Of a stretch of DNA of 10,613 nt, positions 1-7,637 are shown piece after piece. The stretch is from contig JAGAIK010000164.1 of the NCBI GenBank assembly GCA_017626625.1, forward strand, positions 1-10,613, written 5' to 3'. The notes beneath the pieces were generated by a model. The model saw nothing but the letters and a program-made list of their open reading frames with translations, made no database searches and was not told where the DNA came from. The DNA comes from Roseburia sp. (GTDB lineage: Bacteria; Bacillota; Clostridia; Lachnospirales; Lachnospiraceae). Position 1 is the first letter of the stretch, and each line of letters opens with the position of its first letter. The position numbers were made by a program, and so were the translations under genes.

Positions 1-273
1 ATAAATCTCCCTTGCAGTCTCTGGCTCCATTCCGGCTAAATCCACTTCCCCGATTCCAAAATCCGTTTCCAACCGTTGTTGAATTTCTGCAGTACTTAGC
101 TCGTCTACCTGTGGGCGTTCCTCCGGTTCTGTTGCAATCTCTGTACCTTCTCCCGACAGTGCTCCATACTCCGCATTCTTCTCCGACAGTACTGCAAACC
201 ATGCGCTTCCTGCGGACAAAGCAGCAAACAAACACAGCGCCACACACGCCTTTCCAAATCTTCTCTTTCTCAT
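1..273 (-). CDS. N-terminal fragment of an exported or membrane-anchored protein, unidentified
   Basis: The frame is open from an ATG at 273 to the left edge, giving 91 residues of a gene whose 3' part lies outside the window. The visible protein begins MRKRRFGKACVALCLFAALS, a basic n-region followed by a hydrophobic stretch to about residue 29, so it is an exported protein or one with an N-terminal membrane anchor. After that it is acidic and low in hydrophobics (Glu, Thr and Pro rich around residues 41-62). The start is supported by a GAGAGAG purine tract seven bases upstream. It lies 90 bases downstream of the EsaB-like gene on the same strand, so it probably belongs to the same operon or begins the next module. 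I do not recognise the family. It could be a T7SS membrane component or an unrelated lipoprotein-like factor; the fragment is too short to decide. Confidence 0.7.
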   Translation of the reverse strand, partial: MRKRRFGKACVALCLFAALSAGSAWFAVLSEKNAEYGALSGEGTEIATEPEERPQVDELSTAEIQQRLETDFGIGEVDLAGMEPETAREIY

Positions 274-363
274 AACCCCACTCTCTCAACTGCTCCACAA
301 CCTGATTTCATCTCACTTAACCCACAGCCTTACATGCGGCGTCTTAGCAAAAGAAACTCCATT
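274..363 (-). other. Short intergenic stretch downstream of the EsaB-like gene
   Basis: Ninety bases separate the EsaB-like stop codon from the next start. I see no terminator-like GC stem followed by a T-run on the minus strand, and no clear promoter. This fits read-through from the upstream operon, but a weak promoter cannot be excluded by eye. Confidence 0.4.
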
Positions 364-612
364 TTATACCATCAACAACTTACTCCCGTTTTTTATCCCA
401 TACTCCGAAAGGGTACTGTTTTTCTCTAAAATCCCTCCCCCGTCTAAGGAGCAGAGCATATAGTCTTCCTTGTTCTTATCAAATACACTCTTATACTTCT
501 TGCACATCATCTCGCTGATTTCCTGCAAAAGAGCGTCAATTCTGCTGTGCTCATCCAGCCGGAAATTATATACAAAATCCACCACCGGGAAATAGATATC
601 CACCATCACCAT
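364..612 (-). CDS. EsaB/YukD-like ubiquitin-fold protein of the type VII secretion system
   Basis: This gene encodes a small protein of 82 residues starting MVMVDIYFPVVDF and ending GIKNGSKLLMV. YukD/EsaB proteins are cytosolic ubiquitin-like factors of about 80 residues encoded in Firmicutes T7SS loci and needed for secretion or its regulation. What I see: an N-terminal beta hairpin pattern (VDIYFPVVDFVYNFRL), a central amphipathic helix (about residues 24-41), and the family-typical tail 'Leu-x-Glu-Tyr-Gly-Ile-x-Asn-Gly-x-x-Leu'. A longer reading from 636 is possible, but it would overlap the upstream gene by 23 bases. The ATG at 612 sits seven bases after a good AAGGAGAG site and one base after the upstream stop, so I prefer 612. 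The context next to EssC strongly supports the assignment. Sequence similarity in this family is low, so I leave the symbol blank. Confidence 0.82.
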   Translation of the reverse strand: MVMVDIYFPVVDFVYNFRLDEHSRIDALLQEISEMMCKKYKSVFDKNKEDYMLCSLDGGGILEKNSTLSEYGIKNGSKLLMV

Positions 613-613
613 T

Positions 614-1282
614 TTAAATCTCTCCTTTTTCCACAAACTCCCTCAACCTGCCCTTGATAACTTCCAAATCTCGCTCTCCGCCGCAGTCGATTCCCTGCTC
701 CGAAAAGCAGATAAGCAGACGCCCCTTTACCTTCCCTTCCCCCGGTGCAATCTCTTCCGCCGACAGGAGTAAATTGTGAAATCTGCGTATCATTTCTCTC
801 GTAACACTCTCCCTGCTCCCCTTAAGGCTTTGGTAATATTCCTCTTCCTCTAACACCGGCTCATACTTTTCCGTGCTTTCTAAGCATTTTTCCAGTTCCG
901 CAGAAATCTCCGCTTTAGAACTTTTCAAAAGTTCATAGGAGTTTCTGTCCCTGACGCTGAGTTTTAAAAAGGTCACGTCTTCCCCTCTGAGAAAGCAGCA
1001 GAAATCCCTGTCTTCCGCCCTTCCGAAACGCACCAGAAGAAGCCGCTCCGCCTCCCTGATGGTGGTGAGCAGCCCGTCTAAAGGCTCCTGAATAAAAAAT
1101 TGTTCTGTGTCACTGTCAATCAGCCCCGTCTGGTACAAATGCCCCATGGCAAGGCAGACTTCCTTTTCCCCTAATTCCTCTGTGTCCGCCTGCAGCGTAT
1201 AGTGCCGCTTCACGCCTTTTCCCGCTAACAGCACAGCGTACTCTGCCGCTGTGAGGAAAAAAATTTCTTCTGTATCATACAT
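614..1282 (-). CDS. Soluble 222-residue T7SS-associated protein, possibly EsaE/EspG-like accessory factor
   Basis: The product has no signal peptide and no membrane helix, so it is probably cytosolic. It opens with MYDTEEIFFLTAAEYAVLLA, followed by a mixed helix-strand pattern (GLIDSDTEQFFIQ near residue 55, LLLVRFGRA near 82) and a Glu-rich helical stretch around 123-150. The gene starts in the last codons of the LytTR gene (ATGTATGA overlap of eight bases) behind a GAGGTG site, and ends one base before the EsaB-like start, so all three are translationally linked. The arrangement 'Leu-Thr-x-x-Glu-hydrophobic' followed by alternating strands and a 'Gly-Leu-Ile' turn recalls the layout of EsaE of staphylococcal T7SS and, loosely, EspG-type substrate chaperones. 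That resemblance is from memory and low in identity, so treat it as a hypothesis. It is not EssB/YukC, which would carry a membrane helix. The existence of the gene is much surer than its function. Confidence 0.85.
   Translation of the reverse strand: MYDTEEIFFLTAAEYAVLLAGKGVKRHYTLQADTEELGEKEVCLAMGHLYQTGLIDSDTEQFFIQEPLDGLLTTIREAERLLLVRFGRAEDRDFCCFLRGEDVTFLKLSVRDRNSYELLKSSKAEISAELEKCLESTEKYEPVLEEEEYYQSLKGSRESVTREMIRRFHNLLLSAEEIAPGEGKVKGRLLICFSEQGIDCGGERDLEVIKGRLREFVEKGEI
620..627 (-). promoter_or_regulatory. Ribosome binding site deciding the start of the EsaB-like gene
   Basis: The minus strand reads AAGGAGAG here, followed by a seven-base spacer and the ATG at 612. It lies inside the last codons of the upstream gene, so translation of the two genes is probably coupled. 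It favours the start at 612 over the in-frame ATG at 636. Confidence 0.75.
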
Positions 1283-1985
1283 GGCTCATCACCTCTTTTA
1301 CTTTCGTCTTATAACTTCTGGACAAAGGGATAATCTGATTTTCCGTCAGCAGAATACTATTATCTGCATAACGGATTCTTTCTATATAAATACAGTTCAC
1401 CACATAACTGCGGTGGCAGCGGATAAATTCCCGGGGAAATACGGCGGCTAAATGGTCGATGGTATCGTAAATGGCATACTCTACATTTAACATTCTCACA
1501 TAAACCCGTTTTTCCCTTGCCTCTAAATAACGTATTTTCTGGTAGGGCAGACGCTTTTTCTCCCCCTTCTGCTCCACGTAAAAGCAATCCTCCCGCTCCA
1601 TTTTCACAAAAAGATTCAAAAACTCCCCGATGGTCTGCTCCGTCATCTCCTTCTGTAACGGCAAAAGCAGCAGGGAAGCAGCCCGCACTTCAGGATTCAG
1701 ATACAAAATAGGGGAAACCGCATCATCGCTGACAATGAGGATTTCGATTTCCGGGTATTCCCTCCGCAGCAGCTTTGCCGCAGAAATCCCCTCCTCCTCC
1801 GTCACGTCCACAATGGCGGCATCTAACTTTTCCGGCTTTTTCGTCTCCTCCTCTTCCCCGGTAACCGCCCCCATGGAGAAAAATTCCAGCCGCTCTTCAC
1901 TCCCTTTGGCAGCCACGTGCTTTATCATCTCTATGAGAAGCTCCCGCTCTTTTTCCTTGTTCTCTGACACCAGAACTGATATCAT
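1275..1985 (-). CDS. LytTR-family DNA-binding regulator with a degenerate receiver domain
   Basis: This 236-residue protein is a probable transcription factor for the locus. Residues about 133-236 form a LytTR DNA-binding domain, shown by 'YLEAREKRVYV' (153-163), 'FIRCHRSYVVN' (187-197) and 'IPLSRSYK' (219-226). Residues 1-125 resemble a response-regulator receiver: D60 in 'AAIVDV' sits at the phospho-acceptor position and S86 at the switch Ser/Thr position. However, the usual acidic pair after strand 1 reads Ser-Glu-Asn (7-9), and the invariant Lys of the 'LlKP' motif is replaced by Leu (LLLLPL, 105-110). Phosphorylation by a histidine kinase is therefore doubtful. No sensor kinase is adjacent. 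The gene lies 71 bases downstream of essC and overlaps the next gene by eight bases, so it is probably co-transcribed with the secretion genes. Its ATG at 1985 follows a GGGAGACAGGA purine tract. Confidence 0.9.
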   Translation of the reverse strand: MISVLVSENKEKERELLIEMIKHVAAKGSEERLEFFSMGAVTGEEEETKKPEKLDAAIVDVTEEEGISAAKLLRREYPEIEILIVSDDAVSPILYLNPEVRAASLLLLPLQKEMTEQTIGEFLNLFVKMEREDCFYVEQKGEKKRLPYQKIRYLEAREKRVYVRMLNVEYAIYDTIDHLAAVFPREFIRCHRSYVVNCIYIERIRYADNSILLTENQIIPLSRSYKTKVKEVMSHV

Positions 1986-2000
1986 TCCTGTCTCCCTGCT

Positions 2001-2063
2001 CCTTTCTCACCGCCATGCCGGGAGGGTGTATATTTCCCTGCACCGGCTTTCCTTTCTCACCGC
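2001..2063. repeat. 13-base direct repeat spanning the essC end
   Basis: CCTTTCTCACCGC occurs exactly at 2001-2013 and again at 2051-2063, 50 bases apart. On the coding strand the first-transcribed copy covers the essC stop codon (GCGGTGAGAAAGG), and the second supplies part of the purine-rich leader of the LytTR gene. It may be the remains of a small tandem duplication; it could also be chance plus shared ribosome-binding purines. Confidence 0.5.
2017..2047 (-). promoter_or_regulatory. Intercistronic hairpin between essC and the LytTR gene
   Basis: GCCGG (2017-2021) pairs with CCGGC (2043-2047), and AGGG (2023-2026) pairs with CCCT (2036-2039), separated by a one-base/three-base bulge and a nine-base AT-rich loop. 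No T-tract follows on the minus strand, so it is not a standard terminator. In the operon mRNA it could act as a processing or stability element or lower LytTR expression relative to essC. It also places the LytTR ribosome binding site just downstream of a stem. Confidence 0.5.
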
Positions 2064-5000
2064 TTTGCCATCGGCACAACCACCTGCTCCACATCTGTGC
2101 TCATTATCCCTGCGGTATAGCCGATTCCCGGTTTTAATACCTCGCCCTGAAGCTGATAAGGGATACTGTCAAAATTAAAAATTCGGTTTTCCGCCACATT
2201 TCCCCCAAAATGAATGCCTGTCTTATAGCCCACAAACAGACGGTAAAGCTCCTGGTGGCTGATATCTAACATTTCCTCTAACTTCATTTCCGCAATAAAA
2301 TAGATATTGTGCAGCCTTCCTTTCTCCACGATATTCTCTAAAAAGCCCCGCATATCTAATTCCGAGCGGTAGACCATATCCACAAACCAGGCAAATTCAG
2401 AAATAAAGATAAAAATCGGCATCTCTTCACTGAGCCGTTCAAAAATCTCACTTTCCTCTGCGTCCTGCGCCACCAGCTCGTTTTTTATCTTATTCCTGCG
2501 GACAAATTCCGGCAGCAAATCGCCAAAATACTGGAAAATTTCCTCTTCCTCACTGGCATAGGCTTTGACGCCGCTCTCCTGATAGCCCTTTAAATATCCG
2601 GCGGGTCCGTCGATGATACAGACCTCCGCCTCTTTTTCTAACGCCGCCTGTAATACCACCTTTAAGAAATTCTTCTTGCCGCTTCTTGGCATTCCCGTAA
2701 TCAGGTAACAGTACAGCTCGCTTAAATTCAGTGCATAAAGCATGGCGTCCGCTTTCCGGTAGCCCACCGGGAGACTGTCACGCCGCCCCAAGAGACTCCT
2801 GTAATCCTCTAACATGTGGAATTCCGACCACACCGGTTTTTCCGGTATCTCCGGTATCTTTTTGGCAGCCTTTTCCTTCCATGCCGCCGCCATGGCTTCA
2901 CAGACATCACTGATACGCTCTAACCTCTGGTAATCGTCCGACGCCTCTAATGCTAATGCGGTCTGGTACTCTAATATCTGGTTTCCCGTATCCGCTAAAC
3001 CTCTTCCCTTTACGCCGCTCTCCGGCAGCACCTCGATTTTCATGTTATGTAGCACATCGGTGTAGGCAAATTTATCCTGCAGCTCTAAGGTAAGGTTCTG
3101 TTTGACATTCTCCGCTAACCGGGAGGGAATGTCCGCCATGGCAATGCCGCCTCCCGTCAGCAGCAGATAAATGCCGTGACTGACCCCTTCCTTGGACAAG
3201 ACAATCATGTCGTCTAAATATGCCTCGGCAGTCTTTTCGTTGAACGCCGCAAAGTTGTCAATGATAACCAACACTGCCGGCAGCACCATTCCGTGAATCT
3301 GGGCGTACTGGCTGAAATTACCGCCCTTTAAAATCTTCTTGCGCTCCTTTAACATGTCCATAATCATCACGAAGAATTTGGATATCTTCTCGTAATCCCC
3401 CTCATACATCATGCCGCCGCAGTGAGGTGCGGCTTCAAATGCCGAGAGCATTTTGCTGCTGAAATCAATGCCGTAAAACCAGAGATGTGCCGGGCTGTAT
3501 TTCGTCAAAAGGGCATAGGTGATGGTCTGGACGCTGGTACTCTTTCCGCTGATGACGGTACCGTAAATGGCTAAATGGCCTTCCTCCGCAAAATTTAAGT
3601 GCAGCGGCATCTGTGCCTGATTCTGCGGGTCATCCAGACGCCCCATCACAACCTCTAACTCAAAGCCTTCCTCCGGCGCCGCCCAGGAACCGTTTTTCCA
3701 GGCAGATTTCCGGTATTCCTCAAATTCCTCTAAATAAAGCTTCTCCGGCAGCACAGGCATCCAGAGCTGTAATTCATGGGTATAGCCGTTTTCCTTTGCC
3801 ACCTTCGCCAAATATTCCGTCACTGCGTCTAACTGGGTCTTTTCCTTTGCCTGGGGCAGCTTGATGTTCCGGAGTGCAGCAGTTTTCATCATCTGGTAAA
3901 TCTGGTTTTCTCCCTCTTCCACCGCCTCATATAACCGGATAAAATCTTCCAGTCTTGCTGTATTATAGGTACTTTCGGGATAATCCACGTGATTTTTCCC
4001 AAAGCAGCGGTACATTTCCCCCACTACCGCCATCATCTGCTGTTTTTTCCGGCAGCATTCCTCTGCTGTGGTATGCAGATGTTCCAATGCCTCCAGGAGA
4101 TTTTCCCGCACCACCGTAAGCCAGTCGCAGAGTACCTTTTCCTTCCTGGATATCTTCGCATAGCTGCCCGCCATGTCCACCTTACCATTTAAGGTATAAA
4201 TGGTGGCAATGTCGGTCTTGCTCTCTCCCTCTTCTTCCTCATAGGCGGCACCGCTGTAGCCCGACTGGAACAGCTCGAACACCTCGTCATTTCCCACCTG
4301 TAAATAGCAGCGTCCCGCCTGGGTAATGTATGCTGCGTCCGGTTTGTGCAGCATATCCATACTGTCCTGCCTGTCCTGTACCCTTAAACACAGGCGGAAT
4401 TTCGAGTTACTCCAGATATTGTCGTCCACCGTTCCGCTGGGCTTCTGGGTGGCTAAGATTAAGTGCACGCCTAAAGAACGCCCCACCTGCGCCACGCTGA
4501 TAAGCTCCCGCATGAAGTCCGGTTCCTCCCGTTTTAACTCCGCAAACTCATCTATGATAATAAAAAGATGGGGAATCGGCAGGGATGCTTCCTTATTTTT
4601 ATACAATTTGGTGTAAAGGTTGATGTTATTAACGCCGTATTCGTTAAATACCCGCTGTCTCCTGCGGTTCTCACTTTTGATGGAAACCATGGCACGGTGC
4701 ACCTGGTTCCCCGACAGATTGGAAATCTGCCCAATCAGATGGGGCAGCCCGTTGAACAGGTTCGCCATACCGCCGCCTTTATAGTCAATGATAAAATACC
4801 CGATATCGTCGGGGCTGTAGTTGATGGCAAGAGACAGCATATAGGTCTGCAGCGTCTCGGATTTACCGGAACCTGTGGTTCCCGCCACCAGACCGTGGGG
4901 GCCGTGATACTTCTCATGGAGATCTAAGTAACAGGGGGCGCCTCCCGCCTTCTGTCCAATGATACCCCGGATATTCTCATAGGTGCGGTTCTTCCTCCAG

Positions 5001-7021
5001 CGGTCAAGCACCTGCAAATCCTCCAGTTTTTTTGCGTCAAACATGTCAAAAAACGTCAGTGCCCCGGGGATATCCCCGCCCGTCTCCACTTCTTTTACAT
5101 AATAATTGGACAGTTCTCTTGCAAAGGCATCCACTTCCTCATCGGAAATCTCATCAAAGGCAATGGCGGTCTTATTCTCTTTCTGCGCCGAAATATTATA
5201 AATCCCCTGAAAGTCCTCATCATTTTCAATGATGACCTCGCAGAAGTTAGGAAGGCTCTCCACCTGTTCTGAGAGGATAAAGGTGGTCAGCCCGTAATAA
5301 TGCTGCATGTCAAAAATATATTTGGAAATCAGCTCTCCCTCCATCAGCTCAGAATTTACTAAAAACAACACAAAGTGGGGCTTTTTCGTCCCCTCCTCCT
5401 TAGCACTTCCCGTTTCCTCCCGGTGGCGGAATACCTTGGTTAATTCATAGAAAATTTCACTGCTCTCATTTTTATCCGCCGCCACATAGCGGATTTTCTT
5501 ATCCTCCGACCAGACATGGGGGAGCCATTTGGCAAAGTCAAAACGGTTCAGGTTTGAGGAAACGCTGCCGTCATAAATGTAAATCATTTTCACATCCGTA
5601 TAGCAGTTGTTAGCGGCAATCTGAACCGTCAGATTTTTTACCACCTCGATAGCTCCCCTTAAATACGCCCCGCCCACAATACCAATCAGACGGTTTTCTA
5701 ACAGATTCACGCAAATCGGCACGTCGAAAAGCGTCCTGAAATTTTCCTGTATCAGCCTTGGCTTTTCCTCCAGGCTGTCCTCATGTAACGTAAATTTTTT
5801 CGGTGCGCAGGCAATCTCCACCTGAAAGGGCTGATTGCCAATGCCAAGCCTTGGGTATAAAAAATCGGCATGTCTGGGATTCCTGTTCCAGAGTTTCTTC
5901 TGGTTTTCTATATACTTAAGGCACTCCGATGAGCTCTCGTACATCGAGTTCATCGCCTGAATGTTGTTCTCGTATTTCCCTTTCACTTCCTCGGATTTCT
6001 GCTGTAAATATCTCCCGTATGCCTCAAATCGGTGCAGTTCTTCCTCCCGCTCCGTTTTTTTCTGTATACGCAGAGAAAACAGCGCCCATACCACACCCAC
6101 TGCTGCGGAGGAAACTGCCATCACCAGACCGGAATACATGCTGATTCCGGAGCCGCTGCTGCCTCTTGTCATTAAAAAACATCCTAACAGCATAGGCAGA
6201 GCCATGGTAAAGGATGGACCGATGGTCATGATAAGGGGCTGCTTTTTTGTCTGATTCAATCCCGGCGGCGGCTCAATGGAAACCGCCTCCGTCTCTATCT
6301 TTTCAATATTTCTTGGGGCACGGTGAAGCAGAATGCGGGCGTCCTTCTCCGTTTTATGACCTGCCGCCTCAGAAACCTTCCCTCCGGTTTCCTCCGGGAT
6401 ATATTCCTTTAAGGCGCTGCTGATTTTCACGGAGGCGTCCCTGGTATCAAGGGCTAACACTTCCCCCAGATAGACGAAATGCAGCCCTATGATACTGACG
6501 TAATCGCCAAATCTCAATCGCTGCTTTTCATTCACCCGTTTCGAATTTACATAAATACCGTTGGCACTCTTATTGCAGATAACCATCCCTTCCCCGGTGC
6601 GCTCTAACACGGCATGTTCCCTGGAAACTAAGCCTGCGTAATCATAGCAGATGTCATTGGTTTCCTTTTTTCCGATGGTAATCCTCTTTTGCCCTGCAAG
6701 GGAAAATTTCCGGAAGGAATAAAAAGACTGCTCTACGCTCTTTACCACCACGGAAATCACTTCGTTTTCCGTATAGACGGAAAGCACATCCTCGTCTTTT
6801 AACACCTTCCCCTCATAGCTGTCATTTCCCTTATAAACACTGTAGTCCGCTCCTGTGGCAAACTTCCATTCCTCGTTAATCACCTCTAAATTCAGCGTCA
6901 CGTCCTTTGCCAGACCGAACACATTCTGATACAGCTTTAATGCAAAGTCTGAATTGTTCTGTATCGGTAAACGTATCTCACGAAAGGCATTTTCCGTATA
7001 GACCGACAACATCATCGCCAT
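2057..7021 (-). CDS. essC: EssC-type FtsK/SpoIIIE motor ATPase of the type VIIb secretion system
   Basis: EssC is the membrane ATPase that recognises and drives WXG100-type substrates through the T7SS. Visible order in 1654 residues: an FHA-like domain (about 1-95, without the usual motifs), a canonical FHA domain (about 100-190, with SREH at 133-136 and NGIYVN at 154-159), two membrane helices (about 263-284 and 292-316), a coiled-coil-like linker (320-375), and three FtsK modules. D1 has intact Walker A GTTGSGKS (714-721) and Walker B IIIDEFAEL (821-829). D2 has Walker A GTVISGKS (1154-1161), but its Walker B reads IIDNF (1253-1257), with Asn in place of the catalytic Glu. D3 has GMPRSGKK (1443-1450) and IFISEF (1538-1543), so both Walker boxes are altered. 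At 1654 residues it is longer than the roughly 1500 usual for EssC; the extra length seems to lie between D1 and D2 (about 955-1055). The start at 7021 has AGGGAGGA seven bases upstream. Confidence 0.97.
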   Translation of the reverse strand: MAMMLSVYTENAFREIRLPIQNNSDFALKLYQNVFGLAKDVTLNLEVINEEWKFATGADYSVYKGNDSYEGKVLKDEDVLSVYTENEVISVVVKSVEQSFYSFRKFSLAGQKRITIGKKETNDICYDYAGLVSREHAVLERTGEGMVICNKSANGIYVNSKRVNEKQRLRFGDYVSIIGLHFVYLGEVLALDTRDASVKISSALKEYIPEETGGKVSEAAGHKTEKDARILLHRAPRNIEKIETEAVSIEPPPGLNQTKKQPLIMTIGPSFTMALPMLLGCFLMTRGSSGSGISMYSGLVMAVSSAAVGVVWALFSLRIQKKTEREEELHRFEAYGRYLQQKSEEVKGKYENNIQAMNSMYESSSECLKYIENQKKLWNRNPRHADFLYPRLGIGNQPFQVEIACAPKKFTLHEDSLEEKPRLIQENFRTLFDVPICVNLLENRLIGIVGGAYLRGAIEVVKNLTVQIAANNCYTDVKMIYIYDGSVSSNLNRFDFAKWLPHVWSEDKKIRYVAADKNESSEIFYELTKVFRHREETGSAKEEGTKKPHFVLFLVNSELMEGELISKYIFDMQHYYGLTTFILSEQVESLPNFCEVIIENDEDFQGIYNISAQKENKTAIAFDEISDEEVDAFARELSNYYVKEVETGGDIPGALTFFDMFDAKKLEDLQVLDRWRKNRTYENIRGIIGQKAGGAPCYLDLHEKYHGPHGLVAGTTGSGKSETLQTYMLSLAINYSPDDIGYFIIDYKGGGMANLFNGLPHLIGQISNLSGNQVHRAMVSIKSENRRRQRVFNEYGVNNINLYTKLYKNKEASLPIPHLFIIIDEFAELKREEPDFMRELISVAQVGRSLGVHLILATQKPSGTVDDNIWSNSKFRLCLRVQDRQDSMDMLHKPDAAYITQAGRCYLQVGNDEVFELFQSGYSGAAYEEEEGESKTDIATIYTLNGKVDMAGSYAKISRKEKVLCDWLTVVRENLLEALEHLHTTAEECCRKKQQMMAVVGEMYRCFGKNHVDYPESTYNTARLEDFIRLYEAVEEGENQIYQMMKTAALRNIKLPQAKEKTQLDAVTEYLAKVAKENGYTHELQLWMPVLPEKLYLEEFEEYRKSAWKNGSWAAPEEGFELEVVMGRLDDPQNQAQMPLHLNFAEEGHLAIYGTVISGKSTSVQTITYALLTKYSPAHLWFYGIDFSSKMLSAFEAAPHCGGMMYEGDYEKISKFFVMIMDMLKERKKILKGGNFSQYAQIHGMVLPAVLVIIDNFAAFNEKTAEAYLDDMIVLSKEGVSHGIYLLLTGGGIAMADIPSRLAENVKQNLTLELQDKFAYTDVLHNMKIEVLPESGVKGRGLADTGNQILEYQTALALEASDDYQRLERISDVCEAMAAAWKEKAAKKIPEIPEKPVWSEFHMLEDYRSLLGRRDSLPVGYRKADAMLYALNLSELYCYLITGMPRSGKKNFLKVVLQAALEKEAEVCIIDGPAGYLKGYQESGVKAYASEEEEIFQYFGDLLPEFVRRNKIKNELVAQDAEESEIFERLSEEMPIFIFISEFAWFVDMVYRSELDMRGFLENIVEKGRLHNIYFIAEMKLEEMLDISHQELYRLFVGYKTGIHFGGNVAENRIFNFDSIPYQLQGEVLKPGIGYTAGIMSTDVEQVVVPMAKR

Positions 7022-7028
7022 AAACTCG

Positions 7029-7036
7029 TCCTCCCT
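7029..7036 (-). promoter_or_regulatory. Ribosome binding site of essC
   Basis: The minus strand reads AGGGAGGA with a seven-base spacer to the ATG at 7021. The start region reads Met-Ala-Met-Met, so three starts were possible; this spacing favours the first Met. Confidence 0.75.
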
Positions 7037-7051
7037 CTTTCTGTGGTTCCC

Positions 7052-7636
7052 CTAAATGATACGAAGCCGCAGCGTCGTATTTCCCAGGCTAATCTCATCT
7101 CCCGCTTTTAAACAGATTTCCATACCCGTCAGGGCAATACGGCTCCGTTTTCTCTTTAACACAACACTGACGTTCTCATCTAAGTTTTTCACAAACAATT
7201 CTTTTCCCACTCGTAAAAGCTCCAACTGGTGGGCTGCTACGGTGGTATCGTTAAGAATAATTTTGTTGCTGTCGTCCCGCCCGATTCTCACCCGGTCAAA
7301 CACATGAATCACATATTTTTTGTTGGAAAGATTGCCGGATTCCTCTATCTGAACACTCACGTGCTCTTTTTCATTTTCATAGGCGGCATTCTCTTCCTCG
7401 TGGTAATTTACCTCATAAGGATTATTTTTACTGTCGCTTTTGGCGTTTCTCTCCATATAAATACTGTTCTGCAACTTTGCGTCTAACTCTTCCTCGCGGA
7501 TTCTGTCCTTCTGTAAGGAAACCATTTCCTTTAGCTTTTTATTTTTCCGGTAAAACCGCAGGGAATTTGCAAAAAGTCCCGCAGCAAGAACCGCCTCGTA
7601 TACAATGATAGCGCCGTCTGAGCGTAAGATTGACAT
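7052..7636 (-). CDS. Membrane-anchored FHA-domain protein
   Basis: This protein of 194 residues has a single N-terminal hydrophobic helix (about residues 9-27), a charged, coiled-coil-like stretch (31-63), an acidic Asn/Glu-rich linker (64-100) and a C-terminal FHA domain (about 105-194). FHA domains bind phosphothreonine. Seen here are RIGRDDSNKI (117-126) for the first conserved loop, TTVAAHQLEL (131-140) in place of the usual Ser-Arg-x-His, and GDEISLGNTTLRL near the end; the 'NGT' loop is not typical, so phosphopeptide binding may be weak or altered. The FHA domain probably faces the cytoplasm, where it could meet the FHA domains of EssC or its upstream partner. The ATG at 7636 lies one base after the upstream stop, behind AGGGGA, and essC follows after 30 bases, so this is a tightly linked operon gene. 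I do not know an established T7SS name for it. Confidence 0.88.
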   Translation of the reverse strand: MSILRSDGAIIVYEAVLAAGLFANSLRFYRKNKKLKEMVSLQKDRIREEELDAKLQNSIYMERNAKSDSKNNPYEVNYHEEENAAYENEKEHVSVQIEESGNLSNKKYVIHVFDRVRIGRDDSNKIILNDTTVAAHQLELLRVGKELFVKNLDENVSVVLKRKRSRIALTGMEICLKAGDEISLGNTTLRLRII

Positions 7637-7637
7637 A

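Noticed and set aside
613..636. Longer start (ATG at 636) for the EsaB-like gene
   Set aside because: It would overlap the upstream gene by 23 bases and has a poorer ribosome binding site than the ATG at 612, which follows AAGGAGAG by seven bases.
614..1282. EssB/YukC identity for the 222-residue protein
   Set aside because: EssB/YukC proteins have a pseudokinase domain and a membrane helix; no membrane-spanning segment is visible here.
1630..2178. 182-codon plus-strand frame opposite the LytTR and essC ends
   Set aside because: It is Ser-rich antisense of two well-supported genes, crosses their junction, and shows no recognisable domain.
4568..4927. 119-codon plus-strand frame opposite EssC ATPase module D1
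   Set aside because: It lies antisense to the strongly conserved Walker A to Walker B part of EssC and is explained as a shadow of that coding sequence.
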